This document shows, one piece after another, positions 25,525 through 33,714 of a stretch of DNA of 64,000 nucleotides. The notes under the pieces were generated by a model. It was given only the letters and a program-made list of their open reading frames with translations, was not told the DNA's origin and searched no databases. Position 1 is the first letter of the stretch, and each line of letters starts with the position of its first letter. The translations under genes and the position numbers were made by a program. Location of the stretch: the NCBI GenBank assembly GCA_020633955.1, contig JACKCP010000010.1:1-64000 (forward strand), given 5' to 3'. Source of the stretch: Desulfobacteraceae bacterium. Its GTDB lineage: Bacteria; Desulfobacterota; Desulfobacteria; Desulfobacterales; JACKCP01.

Positions 25525-28188
25525 TTATTCCTCGCATTCTTTTGTAAATTCCAGAGCTTTATTCTTTATTTTTATTTTGAAGAGAAATGTTTCCATTTCT
25601 TTAATAAGTGCAGGTAAAAGGATTATTGTAACAATTCCTGAAAAAAGCATTATTGAAAACAGCATGAGTCCTGTTGTTTTGTATGGAATAAGATCTGCTG
25701 TAAGCAGAGGAAGGAATCCGACTGAAATTACAAGCACATTTCTTGTTATTGCCCTTGCAGGTTCTTTGAACATTTCCGGCCATGTGGTTTCCCATGATCC
25801 TTTTCTTTTGTATACTTCTCTGCTTCTTTCAAGAAAATGGATTGCAAAATCCACAGCCATTCCTATGGAAAGAGCACTTAATACAGCTATTGGAAGATCA
25901 TAATCCTTGCCGATTATTCCTGTTATTCCATAAATTATTGCAAGGGTTGCTGAAAGTGGAATCATGCATAGAAATCCCCATAAGGCTGATCTGAACAAAA
26001 AGGTCATCATGATAAAAACAATGATAAAGCTTCCGGCAAAAGACTTTAAAAAGCCAAATACAAGTCTTTTTTCAAGGACAAGGTTGATATAATGGAGTCC
26101 GGCCCATTTAAAACTAAGGTCAACAGGCGGCTTATTGAGTTTTACATAATCACTTACAGCAGCAACAGCCTTTTTCATGTCCATGCTGTCTCCTGTTTCA
26201 AACTGGACTCTTATTGAGGTTCTTGAAAAATCAGGAGTTACATAATGCCATAAGTCATTTGGCTTGTGGCTCTGCTGATACTGAATATAGCATTCTGAAA
26301 CCCCTTTCGAAGATTTAGGAAGAATAAAATCCTCTGGTTTGCCGCTTTTAAGTTCCTGGTTAATTTTTTTTACAATATCTGCTGCTGACTGGCTTTTTCC
26401 TGTTAGTGAATTTGCGGCAAGATAATCCTGAAGATCTGAAATATATTGGAGCACATCAGGATTTTTAAAGACTTTGAATTTTTCTTTTTCAGCTTCAAGG
26501 TATTCATTTATTTTATCCCAGGCTTCAGATTCGTTTTCTGGAGAATGTGTGTATTTATAATCTGAATAGGCAGCTGCTTCTTCAAAAAAAACTTCAGCGG
26601 TTTTTTCCTTTTCATAGATTCTTCTGATCTTATTTTCAGCATCTTCAACTGCCTTTAATACAGAAAAGGGGTGAGAATTTTCATTATCAATAAATAATGC
26701 ATTTATATCTGAAACAATTTTTTGAATGTAGTGATCCGGAACTATGCCCTGATTTTTATCTTCTGCCACAAGATATGCTGTATATATCCCGTCAAGGTGT
26801 TTATTTAAAATTGAATCTGCAATTCTAAGGGGATGTGATGAGGAAAATCTTTTTGCATAATTGTCATTGATTTTTATTTCGGTTATTCCCCAGATACAGA
26901 TTGCGATTATTATAATAAAAGAAAAAATGATTTTTTTTGAATTTCTGAAAATGAAAAATCCAAGCTTGTTAAGGTTTGTTGTAAAAAAATTATTGCTGTT
27001 TTGTCTTATTCCAAAGTTTGTCAGATATTTTTTGGGAATAATCATTATGTATGCTGGAACAAAAATAATGGTCAGTACCCATGCAGCCATTACACCTATG
27101 CTTAAAAAACCTCCAAATACCCTTGCCGGAGGAATAGGCGCAAGTGTAAGTGAGAGAAAACCTGCCGCTGTGGTAAGAGAAGTATAAAACATGGGCTGAA
27201 ACAAGGTGTTCATGACTTCTGTTATTGTATTTTTTCTTCCTTTTGCTTCTGTGTAGGAATCAAAAAATTCAGACAGAACATGGACGCAGTCCACCATTGA
27301 AATTGACATGAGAAAAATCGGGAGCATGGAACTTAAAATATGAACAGGATATCCTGCAGCATTCATTGCAGCCATTGTAACAAGAATTGAAAAAGTGGAA
27401 ATTATCAATGGAAGAATAATGAGAACAGGTTTTCTGAAAAAAAGGAACAATAATAGAATTATTACTGCCATTGCAAGGGGGGATGCAGTATTCATCTGGG
27501 TGAACATTTCAACACCAATTGCTCCTTCTGCAACAGGCAGGCCTGCAATGTGAAAGCTTTCACTCCCTTTTTCAAAAGAATTGATTTTCTGGGTGAGTTC
27601 CTGATAAATTCTGTAGCTCAATAACTTTTGTGTAAGGGGAAGATAAATGCACATTACTTTTGCATCTTTGGAAAACATCTGACCTTTCAAGAGCTGATTT
27701 GAAAAAGCTTTTTTTCTTATCTCATCAGCTTCTGTCTGGTTTTTGGGGGGAGATTTCATGAGCCATTCAAAGGATATTGTTCCTTCTTTCTTATTTTCCA
27801 TATGATCAATTGAAGAAGGAGACACGATATCAGCTTCTATTACACCTGAATATCCTCTGGGACTTTCCTTGTCTTCCCATCTCAATCCTTTTGCAAATTC
27901 AGTCAGCTCAAACACTTTTTCCAGGGTTTCCCGTGAAAAAACTCCGTTTTTGTCTTTTTCATTGAATATTCCAAGGACTATTGTGTCGCTCAGCTGGAAA
28001 TCTTTTTTTGCGTTGTTGTGAAAAATTCTTGCAGGTTCGTTTTGTTCCAGCATATTTTCCGGATCAGTGTCTATTTTGATGTCCCTGAGCAGGAACAGGG
28101 AAACAAAAACTGTAATTAATGTAAACAGCCATACCAGCCTGTATCTTTTTATGGAAAATTCCATGATAAGTTTTTTAAAGGTATTCAT
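25525..28188 (-). CDS. MMPL-family RND exporter
   Basis: An 887-residue inner-membrane exporter, with two halves that each have one helix, a periplasmic domain and five more helices. The first half has FHNNAKKDFQLSDTIVLGIF and the sterol-sensing-like helices with MSISMVDCVHVLSEFFD; the second has LSALSIGMAVDFAIHFLERS, with Asp in the proton path. The family moves lipids, hopanoids or other hydrophobic molecules. It is the first gene of a four-gene operon (exporter, LolA-like, barrel, methyltransferase). Two operator-like palindromes lie just upstream at 28206 and 28261, so the MarR gene next door probably controls it. Confidence 0.9.
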   Translation of the reverse strand: MNTFKKLIMEFSIKRYRLVWLFTLITVFVSLFLLRDIKIDTDPENMLEQNEPARIFHNNAKKDFQLSDTIVLGIFNEKDKNGVFSRETLEKVFELTEFAKGLRWEDKESPRGYSGVIEADIVSPSSIDHMENKKEGTISFEWLMKSPPKNQTEADEIRKKAFSNQLLKGQMFSKDAKVMCIYLPLTQKLLSYRIYQELTQKINSFEKGSESFHIAGLPVAEGAIGVEMFTQMNTASPLAMAVIILLLFLFFRKPVLIILPLIISTFSILVTMAAMNAAGYPVHILSSMLPIFLMSISMVDCVHVLSEFFDSYTEAKGRKNTITEVMNTLFQPMFYTSLTTAAGFLSLTLAPIPPARVFGGFLSIGVMAAWVLTIIFVPAYIMIIPKKYLTNFGIRQNSNNFFTTNLNKLGFFIFRNSKKIIFSFIIIIAICIWGITEIKINDNYAKRFSSSHPLRIADSILNKHLDGIYTAYLVAEDKNQGIVPDHYIQKIVSDINALFIDNENSHPFSVLKAVEDAENKIRRIYEKEKTAEVFFEEAAAYSDYKYTHSPENESEAWDKINEYLEAEKEKFKVFKNPDVLQYISDLQDYLAANSLTGKSQSAADIVKKINQELKSGKPEDFILPKSSKGVSECYIQYQQSHKPNDLWHYVTPDFSRTSIRVQFETGDSMDMKKAVAAVSDYVKLNKPPVDLSFKWAGLHYINLVLEKRLVFGFLKSFAGSFIIVFIMMTFLFRSALWGFLCMIPLSATLAIIYGITGIIGKDYDLPIAVLSALSIGMAVDFAIHFLERSREVYKRKGSWETTWPEMFKEPARAITRNVLVISVGFLPLLTADLIPYKTTGLMLFSIMLFSGIVTIILLPALIKEMETFLFKIKIKNKALEFTKECEE

Positions 28189-28205
28189 TTTGATTCTCCT
28201 GATGG

Positions 28206-28273
28206 TTAAGCGCCTTAATTATAAAATTAAAAAAAATTATTTTGCTGGCAGCTTACATGGTTAAGTTGCTTAA
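28206..28273. promoter_or_regulatory. Two MarR-type operators before the exporter operon
   Basis: TTAAG-CGC-CTTAA at 28206-28218 and TTAAG-TTG-CTTAA at 28261-28273 are perfect 13-base palindromes 55 bases apart. They sit between the exporter start and the marR stop. A third copy is at 28813. Confidence 0.7.
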
Positions 28274-28327
28274 CTATGTAAGTAAAAAAAGCCTTTATCT
28301 TTAACAGGTTGATGCCTCACCTGATTA

Positions 28328-28810
28328 TTAATCAGTTCTGTTTTTCAGGCGTTCATCCATTATTTCTTCTATTGATTCAAGCATTACTGAAAGCGTTGCA
28401 ATCTGGGACAATGAAAATGTTGAAAGCCTTGCTACAAGATATTCACTGTCGTTTTTATGTGTTTGCTCATGGGCTTTATAAGCTTTTTCTCCAAGCTTTG
28501 TCAGCACCAGATTAACTTCCTTGCTGTTTTCTTCGGAACGCATTTTTTTTATAAAACCTTTGGAATCAAGTTTTGAAACCATTTGTGATGCGGCACTTTT
28601 GGAAATTCCGAAAAAATTACCAAGTTCAGTAACTCCTATATTCTTATTGTCACCAATAGTTTGAATTACATGTGCTTCTTTTGTTGAAACAATGGTATTT
28701 TCATCAACCCTGATTGGCAGTTCTTCGCTTGCAGAATATTTTAAAGCAACCGAAGCAAATTTTTTAATGGTATTTTTTATTATCTGTGTTTTAGTTTCCA
28801 TGGAAAACAT
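28328..28810 (-). CDS. MarR-family transcriptional regulator
   Basis: A 160-residue winged-helix repressor. The recognition helix region is VTELGNFFGISKSAASQMVSKLDSKGFIKK, followed by the wing with RSEENSKEVNLVLTKLG. The long first helix and the C-terminal helix (LSQIATLSVMLESIEEIMDE) form the dimer arm. It precedes the exporter operon in the same direction. A palindrome overlaps its own start region (28813-28825) and two more lie before the operon, which suggests that it represses both itself and the exporter. The ligand is unknown. A second ATG at 28801 is possible. Confidence 0.88.
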   Translation of the reverse strand: MFSMETKTQIIKNTIKKFASVALKYSASEELPIRVDENTIVSTKEAHVIQTIGDNKNIGVTELGNFFGISKSAASQMVSKLDSKGFIKKMRSEENSKEVNLVLTKLGEKAYKAHEQTHKNDSEYLVARLSTFSLSQIATLSVMLESIEEIMDERLKNRTD

Positions 28811-28812
28811 GG

Positions 28813-28825
28813 TAAAGGTGCTTAA
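28813..28825. promoter_or_regulatory. MarR-type operator before the marR gene
   Basis: TAAAG-GTG-CTTAA differs at one position from the TTAAG-N3-CTTAA palindromes at 28206 and 28261. It lies within three bases of the marR start, fitting autorepression. Confidence 0.6.
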
Positions 28826-28895
28826 CTATAATGTCAATCTTTTTTTATTCTGTAATTGAGCAGTGCAGAAATTTTTTGTTCAGCAGAAAATAAAA

Positions 28896-28918
28896 AACCC
28901 CGGTCTGAATCCGGGGTT
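28896..28918 (-). terminator. Terminator of the PLP-enzyme operon
   Basis: AACCCCGG and CCGGGGTT form an 8-base GC-rich stem around a 7-base loop. On the minus strand it is followed by six T, so it ends the transcript that runs from 30388 through the 58-residue gene. Confidence 0.85.
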
Positions 28919-29034
28919 AGTCTTGCATCTTTATTAAGGAGGAGGACGTTAAGTTTTGGCAATCTGTTTCAAAACCAACATTTAAAATAATTTAAGCTGA
29001 AAAAAATGATTTTCAAGATAAAATTTTAAAAAAA

Positions 29035-29211
29035 TTAACTGAGGGTGTATTTTTTTATCAGCTCAGATTTTTTTTCTTCTGAAAGAGAATTGAAATATTT
29101 TTTCCAGCCCGGACAAAACTTTGTATGCCATTTCCAGAGTCTTCCAAAAATAGATTTTGGATTTTTGTCGTATTTTTTCCTGAAGCTGCAGTTTTCACAA
29201 TTTGATGCCAT
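29035..29211 (-). CDS. Small Cys-rich protein of unknown function (58 residues)
   Basis: The reading begins MASNCENCSFRKKYDKNPKS and continues IFGRLWKWHTKFCPGWKKYF. It has a CxxC pair near the start and a third Cys in a FCPGWKKYF motif. I believe that proteins with this CENCSxRxKYDxNPKS...GRLWxWH...CPGWKKY pattern recur in deltaproteobacteria as uncharacterised small proteins; this is from memory and unchecked. The Cys and His residues could bind zinc or an iron-sulfur cluster. GGAAGG precedes the ATG. It lies 13 bases after the PLP-enzyme gene and before the shared terminator, so it is co-transcribed. Confidence 0.72.
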   Translation of the reverse strand: MASNCENCSFRKKYDKNPKSIFGRLWKWHTKFCPGWKKYFNSLSEEKKSELIKKYTLS

Positions 29212-29224
29212 TGTCCTTCCTTTC

Positions 29225-30388
29225 TCAGCTTATTTTTTTCAATGCATTTTCAAGATCGTTTTTAAGGTCTTCCTTATCTTCAAGACCGGCACTTATTCTT
29301 ATAATTATTCTTTGGTCATATTCACAAAAACAGTCTCTTTTTACTCTTCCTGCTGAAACAAGGCTTTTGTAGCCTCCCCAGCTGAAACCAAGTCCGAAAA
29401 GATTCAGAGAATTCAGAAAAGTTGTAATTTTTTCAGGTGAAACCTCTTTTTTCAATATCACGCCGAAAAGCCCTGAACTACCTTTAAAATATCTTTTATA
29501 GAGATCATGCTGCGGGTGTGATTTTAAGGCAGGATAAAGAACCTTTTCAACAATTTTCTGACCTTCAAGCCATGAAGCAAGGAAAAAGGCGTTTTGTTCA
29601 TGCTCTTTAAGTCTGATTTTAAGTGTTTTAAGTCCTTTCAATGCAAGAATACAGTCTTTTGAAGAGCAGCATATACCCATGAGAGAATAGTATTTATCAA
29701 AATGAGCGGCATGTTTTTCATTTACAGAAACGCTTCCCATTAAAATATCTGAATTTCCGGAAATGTATTTTGTAATGGACTGGATTGAAATATCAATTCC
29801 TTTTTCAAGTGGTTTGAAATAAAGCGGAGTTGCCCAGGTATTGTCGATTATTGTAATTAAATTGTGTTTTTGCGCTGTTTGAACAATTTTATCCATATCC
29901 TGAATTTCAAAGGTGATAGATCCGGGAGACTCAAGAAATATTGCTTTTGTGTTTTCTTTTATAAAATCTTCAATATTTTGTGCGTCGGGAGGTATATAAT
30001 CTGCTTCAATATTGAATTTTGAAAGAAACAGTCTGCATAAAAGTTTTGTAGGGCCGTAAACATTGTCACAAACCAGAATGTGGTCGCCTGATTTTAAAAA
30101 AGACAAAAGAACATGTCTTATTGCACTTATTCCTGATGGAAAAATTCTTGTAAGTGAAGCATTTTCAAGAATATTCAGGCTTTCTTCAAGCTCTCTTGAG
30201 TTTGGCATACGGTTTGTTCCGTAGTAAATTCCTGTGTATTTCCCATTTTCTGCAAGCATCATGTCTTCATGGGAATCAAAAAGAATTGTTGATGCATTGT
30301 ATTCAGGTGAGTTTACTGTGTTTACTCTTTTGTTTCCGATTATATTGTGGTCAAAATCAAGGTTTATAATTTTTGTAAAGTCATCCAA
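29225..30388 (-). CDS. Cystathionine lyase/synthase family PLP enzyme
   Basis: A 387-residue enzyme of the Cys/Met metabolism PLP family. SGISAIRHVLLSFLKSGDHI forms the cofactor phosphate pocket, TIIDNTWATPLYF carries the Asp that contacts the pyridine nitrogen, and SITKYISGNSD carries the Lys that binds PLP. The C-terminal GFSWGGYKSLV is characteristic of cystathionine beta-lyase (MetC), and beta-lyase is my preferred call over gamma-synthase, so its role would be cystathionine to homocysteine or cysteine release. It is divergent from the broken toxin locus and followed by the small Cys-rich gene. Confidence 0.85.
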   Translation of the reverse strand: MDDFTKIINLDFDHNIIGNKRVNTVNSPEYNASTILFDSHEDMMLAENGKYTGIYYGTNRMPNSRELEESLNILENASLTRIFPSGISAIRHVLLSFLKSGDHILVCDNVYGPTKLLCRLFLSKFNIEADYIPPDAQNIEDFIKENTKAIFLESPGSITFEIQDMDKIVQTAQKHNLITIIDNTWATPLYFKPLEKGIDISIQSITKYISGNSDILMGSVSVNEKHAAHFDKYYSLMGICCSSKDCILALKGLKTLKIRLKEHEQNAFFLASWLEGQKIVEKVLYPALKSHPQHDLYKRYFKGSSGLFGVILKKEVSPEKITTFLNSLNLFGLGFSWGGYKSLVSAGRVKRDCFCEYDQRIIIRISAGLEDKEDLKNDLENALKKIS

Positions 30389-30492
30389 TTTATTGGCCTT
30401 TCTGAGGGTTCTTGTGCTTGATGTTTAAAATTTTTAAAGATATCATAATGAATAATTACTAATTATTTATATCACAAAAGAAAGTGAAAAAT

Positions 30493-30681
30493 ATGGAAAC
30501 ATTAAAAAATGAGGTTATTTCTATAATAGGGAAGCTTCCCGATGATATCACTCTTGAAGATATTCAATATCATTTATATGTAATGGAAAAAATCCGCAAT
30601 AGCATTAAAAGAGCAGAATCGGAGGGAGTTCTTACTCAAAGTGAGGTTGAAAGAAAGTTTAAGAAATGGACTATAGAATAA
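30493..30681 (+). CDS. Antitoxin-like protein of a broken ParE locus
   Basis: A 62-residue helical protein. The ATG at 30493 is preferred to an upstream GTG. LEDIQYHLYVMEKIRNSIKR and EGVLTQSEVERKFKKW fit antitoxins of RelE/ParE pairs, with the C-terminal tail as toxin-binding part. The downstream toxin start overlaps its end by 16 bases, but the toxin is truncated, so this antitoxin now has no intact partner beside it. Confidence 0.65.
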   Translation: METLKNEVISIIGKLPDDITLEDIQYHLYVMEKIRNSIKRAESEGVLTQSEVERKFKKWTIE

Positions 30682-30818
30682 AGTGGTCACCTGAAGCTGT
30701 TGAAGACGTTGAGTCAATTGCAGAATATATTGATAAAGATTCTCCAGATGTATTTTTTTTTGCTTTTTTAATCAGTTTTTATCAAAAAAGCCTCTATATT
30801 TATAAATTTACCCTTTAA
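30666..30818 (+). pseudogene. Truncated ParE/RelE-family toxin
   Basis: The frame begins MDYRIKWSPEAVEDVESIAE and YIDKDSPDVFF, the first third of a ParE toxin (helix 1 of the family). After about 31 codons it changes to unrelated hydrophobic sequence (FAFLISFYQKSLYIYKFTL) and stops at 30818, 50 codons in total. The strands and helix that make the toxic fold are missing. A deletion or frameshift has inactivated it. Confidence 0.7.
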
Positions 30819-30880
30819 AAATTCTATAAAAAAGACTATTGCTACCATTTTGATATTAATTTTAGAAAAATGGTGTGCAA

Positions 30881-32215
30881 ATGACAGAAAAAACAGAAAA
30901 AAATTTACAAAAAAGTGCTTTGGCTCTTTTGCCCTTAGGCCTTTTTATTCTCATATTTCTTGGAAGCGGTATTTTTTTTCATTTAAATGAAACCCCTTTT
31001 GCCTTTTATCAGATTTCAGCACCTGTTGCGATTTTGCCTGCAATTATTCTTGCTGTGATTTTAAGCAGCCAGCGTCTTGAAAAAACAATAGATTCTTTTT
31101 TAAAGGGAATAGGCGATACAAACATCATGGCCATGTGCATGATTTATCTTCTTGCAGGAGGATTCAGCTTTGTTGCAAAGGAAACAGGCGGAGTTGATGC
31201 CACAGTAAATCTTGCCCTTGATATTATTCCTTCAGGTTTTATTCTTCCGGGAATTTTTATTGTGGGTGCCTTTATTTCAACTGCAATGGGAACTTCCATG
31301 GGAACAATTGCAGCTGTTGCACCCATTGCCCTTGGAATTGCCCAGAAAACAGGAATTCCACTTCCTTTAATGGCAGGAACCGTTCTTGGAGGAGCAATGT
31401 TTGGGGACAACCTTTCAATTATTTCAGATACAACAATTGCAGCAACAAGAACACAAGGGTGTAATATGAAAGACAAGTTTAAAATGAATGTTTTCATTGC
31501 ACTTCCTGCAGCAGTTATTACAGTTTTATATCTTTTTTTTGCAAAATCCGGAACAAACGCAGGTGTTCCGGTTGAAGAATATAATATTTTTCAGGTAATT
31601 CCATATATTGTGATTCTTTTAATGGCAGTTTCAGGAATAAATGTTTTTATCACTCTTTTTACAGGTATTATTCTTGCAGGAATTTCAGGTTTTTTTATTG
31701 TTGAAAACTATAATCTTCTTATGTTTTCGAAGCAGATTTACGGCGGTTTTACTTCAATGCAGGAGATTTTTCTTTTATCCATGCTTATAGGCGGTTTAAG
31801 TGCATTGATGAAAAAAGAGGGTGGGCTTGATTTTGTAAGTTCAAAAATTGAAGCAATGATAGGGTTTTTTTCAAAAAACAGTAAAACCAACAAGGCTTCT
31901 GAACTTGGAATAGGTTTAATGGCTCTTTTTACAAATTTCTGCACTGCAAATAATACTGTATCAATCATTGTTACAGGAAGTGTTGCAAAGGAAATAGCCA
32001 GAAATAACAATATTGAACCAAAAAGATCTGCAGGCATATTGGATATTTTTTCCTGTATCTGTCAGGGGCTCATTCCATACGGTGCTCAGATTCTTCTTGC
32101 TGCTTCAATTTTTAAGATTTCTCCTGTTTTTATTTCAGGGAATGTTTTTTACTGCATGGTCTTGGCTGTTTGTGTTGTAGTTGCAATTCTCTTTAAGAAA
32201 AGAGTTAAAAACTGA
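30881..32215 (+). CDS. NhaC-family sodium/proton antiporter
   Basis: A 444-residue membrane protein with about twelve helices. The family signature GGAMFGDNLSIISDTTIAATR is intact, as are the paired motifs MGTSMGTIAAVAPIALGIAQ and FTNFCTANNTVSI. It should exchange Na+ and H+ (or a related solute) to maintain ion balance. The ATG at 30881 is chosen over a GTG at 30875; neither has a strong ribosome site. The stop overlaps the acetyltransferase start by one base, so the two are translated together. Confidence 0.9.
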   Translation: MTEKTEKNLQKSALALLPLGLFILIFLGSGIFFHLNETPFAFYQISAPVAILPAIILAVILSSQRLEKTIDSFLKGIGDTNIMAMCMIYLLAGGFSFVAKETGGVDATVNLALDIIPSGFILPGIFIVGAFISTAMGTSMGTIAAVAPIALGIAQKTGIPLPLMAGTVLGGAMFGDNLSIISDTTIAATRTQGCNMKDKFKMNVFIALPAAVITVLYLFFAKSGTNAGVPVEEYNIFQVIPYIVILLMAVSGINVFITLFTGIILAGISGFFIVENYNLLMFSKQIYGGFTSMQEIFLLSMLIGGLSALMKKEGGLDFVSSKIEAMIGFFSKNSKTNKASELGIGLMALFTNFCTANNTVSIIVTGSVAKEIARNNNIEPKRSAGILDIFSCICQGLIPYGAQILLAASIFKISPVFISGNVFYCMVLAVCVVVAILFKKRVKN

Positions 32216-32730
32216 TGGATAATATAAAAGTTGATTTGATCTGTGACAGGGACTGGCCTGAAATAATGGAAATTCAGAACAGTTCCTATGATACAATTGA
32301 ACCTGAGAAAATGGAGGTTCTTGAATCAAAAAACAAGGTATCTGAAAAAACCTGTTTTGTTCTAAAATATAAAAATGAAGTCGGAGGATACTTTCTGTCT
32401 CTTCCCTATCCTGAGTTTAAGATTCCATCAATGATCAGGCCGGAAACAAAGGTTTACAAGTCTTCAAATCTTCACCTTCATGATATTGCTGTAAATAAAA
32501 AGTTCAGGAACATGGGATTTTCCCAGATTTTATTTAATGAAACACTTAAAGCAGCAGAAAAATACAGATATCAGTCTTTGTCTCTTGTTGCATTAAAGCA
32601 TGCTGTTTCTTTCTGGTTTAAAAAAGGTTTTGTTCCATGTACAGATATTGATGTTCCGGATTATTACGGTGATGGTGCTGTTTATATGACTGCTGATGTT
32701 TCAGGGTTCAGGAGGGGTTATTTTAAATAG
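32215..32730 (+). CDS. GNAT-family acetyltransferase
   Basis: A 171-residue acetyltransferase. Its acetyl-CoA binding motif is LHDIAVNKKFRNMGFSQILFNETLKAAEK (motif A, RxxGx with Met for the middle residue), and the later FWFKKGFVPC is motif B. The target amine is unknown. Its start overlaps the NhaC stop (TGATG). Its last 30 bases overlap the end of the convergent vapC gene. Confidence 0.85.
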   Translation: MDNIKVDLICDRDWPEIMEIQNSSYDTIEPEKMEVLESKNKVSEKTCFVLKYKNEVGGYFLSLPYPEFKIPSMIRPETKVYKSSNLHLHDIAVNKKFRNMGFSQILFNETLKAAEKYRYQSLSLVALKHAVSFWFKKGFVPCTDIDVPDYYGDGAVYMTADVSGFRRGYFK

Positions 32731-33096
32731 CTTAAGGTTTGTTATTATATTTGAAGCAAGCTTTATATGTTTGTCTTTTGTCCATATTGGTAAATTGTGA
32801 GTTATGCTTATTGATATTAAAAGAGCATCCTGAAATGGAATTGTTAGTCCATTTTTTTTCAGGTTAAATAAAATTTCTCCGAGGTAACTCCATGCATTTT
32901 CTGTTGTTTGAATATAAGTTAAATCACCAAGAGCCTTTTTTATTTTTTCAAATTCATACAGATCCCTTGCTCCATAAAGCAGTTCAGCTTTAACAACTCC
33001 GCAGAGATATATCTCGTTATTTAAAAAGACTTGTTCATAAACATTGGAGGGTTTTTTCCAGAAATCTATTATTATATTTGTATCAATAAGAATCAT
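32701..33096 (-). CDS. vapC: VapC-type PIN-domain ribonuclease toxin
   Basis: A 131-residue PIN domain toxin. The active-site acidic residues are visible: D5 in MILIDTNIIID, E in KAELLYGARD, D in IPFQDALLIS and D in WTKDKHIK. It should cleave RNA with bound magnesium. It starts four bases before the end of the antitoxin gene and ends inside the last codons of the acetyltransferase on the other strand. Confidence 0.9.
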   Translation of the reverse strand: MILIDTNIIIDFWKKPSNVYEQVFLNNEIYLCGVVKAELLYGARDLYEFEKIKKALGDLTYIQTTENAWSYLGEILFNLKKNGLTIPFQDALLISISITHNLPIWTKDKHIKLASNIITNLKLFKITPPEP

Positions 33097-33317
33097 AATA
33101 AACTTTTTTGTCTGAGTTCATTTACTGTTTTTTCGTCTATGTCAATATTTCCAGCAGCATTCAAAAAATTTTTCATTTTTTCTTTTTTTGCAGAAATTAT
33201 TTTTTCTGAGGGAATTTCAAGCATTATTATTTCAATATTTTTTCCTATGAATTTTTTAAGCTCAGGAATATTTAAAGTTTCTGATTCAATTTTTCTTGTT
33301 ATTTTTATGGCTTCCAT
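33093..33317 (-). CDS. Antitoxin of the VapC pair
   Basis: A 74-residue protein. The ATG at 33317 has AAGGGATC before it, so I prefer it to the 33368 start. The N-terminal strand MEAIKITRKIESETLNIPEL and the block NIEIIMLEIPSE fit a DNA-binding antitoxin; the C-terminal helix (NIDIDEKTVNELRQKSLL) should bind the toxin. It overlaps vapC by four bases. Confidence 0.8.
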   Translation of the reverse strand: MEAIKITRKIESETLNIPELKKFIGKNIEIIMLEIPSEKIISAKKEKMKNFLNAAGNIDIDEKTVNELRQKSLL

Positions 33318-33392
33318 TGAAAGATCCCTTTTAAAAAAATTAGCTTTTTGTTTATTATAGAATTCCAAGGTTTTAAGTCAAGAACACTCTTA

Positions 33393-33599
33393 CCTAAATT
33401 GAGCGTTTCATATTTTTAAATTAACAAATTCTGAACAAATAAAGATTAATATTTTTAAAAATATGAAACCCTGCGGGCTTTCCAATTTTGCTTCATCTAC
33501 TGCGTTAAATTGCATCATGCATAGCAAAAGTATAGTCTGATACAATTTGCCTTGTATATGCAGCAAACTTTAAAATCGCTCAACTTAGGTCTTAGATTA
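33393..33599. mobile_element. Inverted-end element family 2, copy 1 (non-coding, with target duplication)
   Basis: 207 bases with 13-base inverted ends CCTAAATTGAGCG and CGCTCAACTTAGG. The flanks TCTTA (33388-33392) and TCTTA (33600-33604) are a 5-base target duplication. No reading frame of note lies inside, so it would move only with a transposase from elsewhere. The second copy is at 52929-53125 in opposite orientation and is nearly the same over its length. Confidence 0.85.
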
Positions 33600-33714
33600 A
33601 TTGATGGTTTTAAACCGGAAAAAATTTTTATCATTAAAAAACATTGTTAATAACTTGTGAAATTATTTTCTTATTGGTATCAGATAGTCTGAACCAAAAA
33701 GAAAATTAAGGACA

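Noticed and set aside
28811..28895. Further copy of the short 3'-end repeat
   Set aside because: Only the part AAATTTTTTGTTCAG matches; the left part is absent, and the site is not after a gene stop in the same sense.
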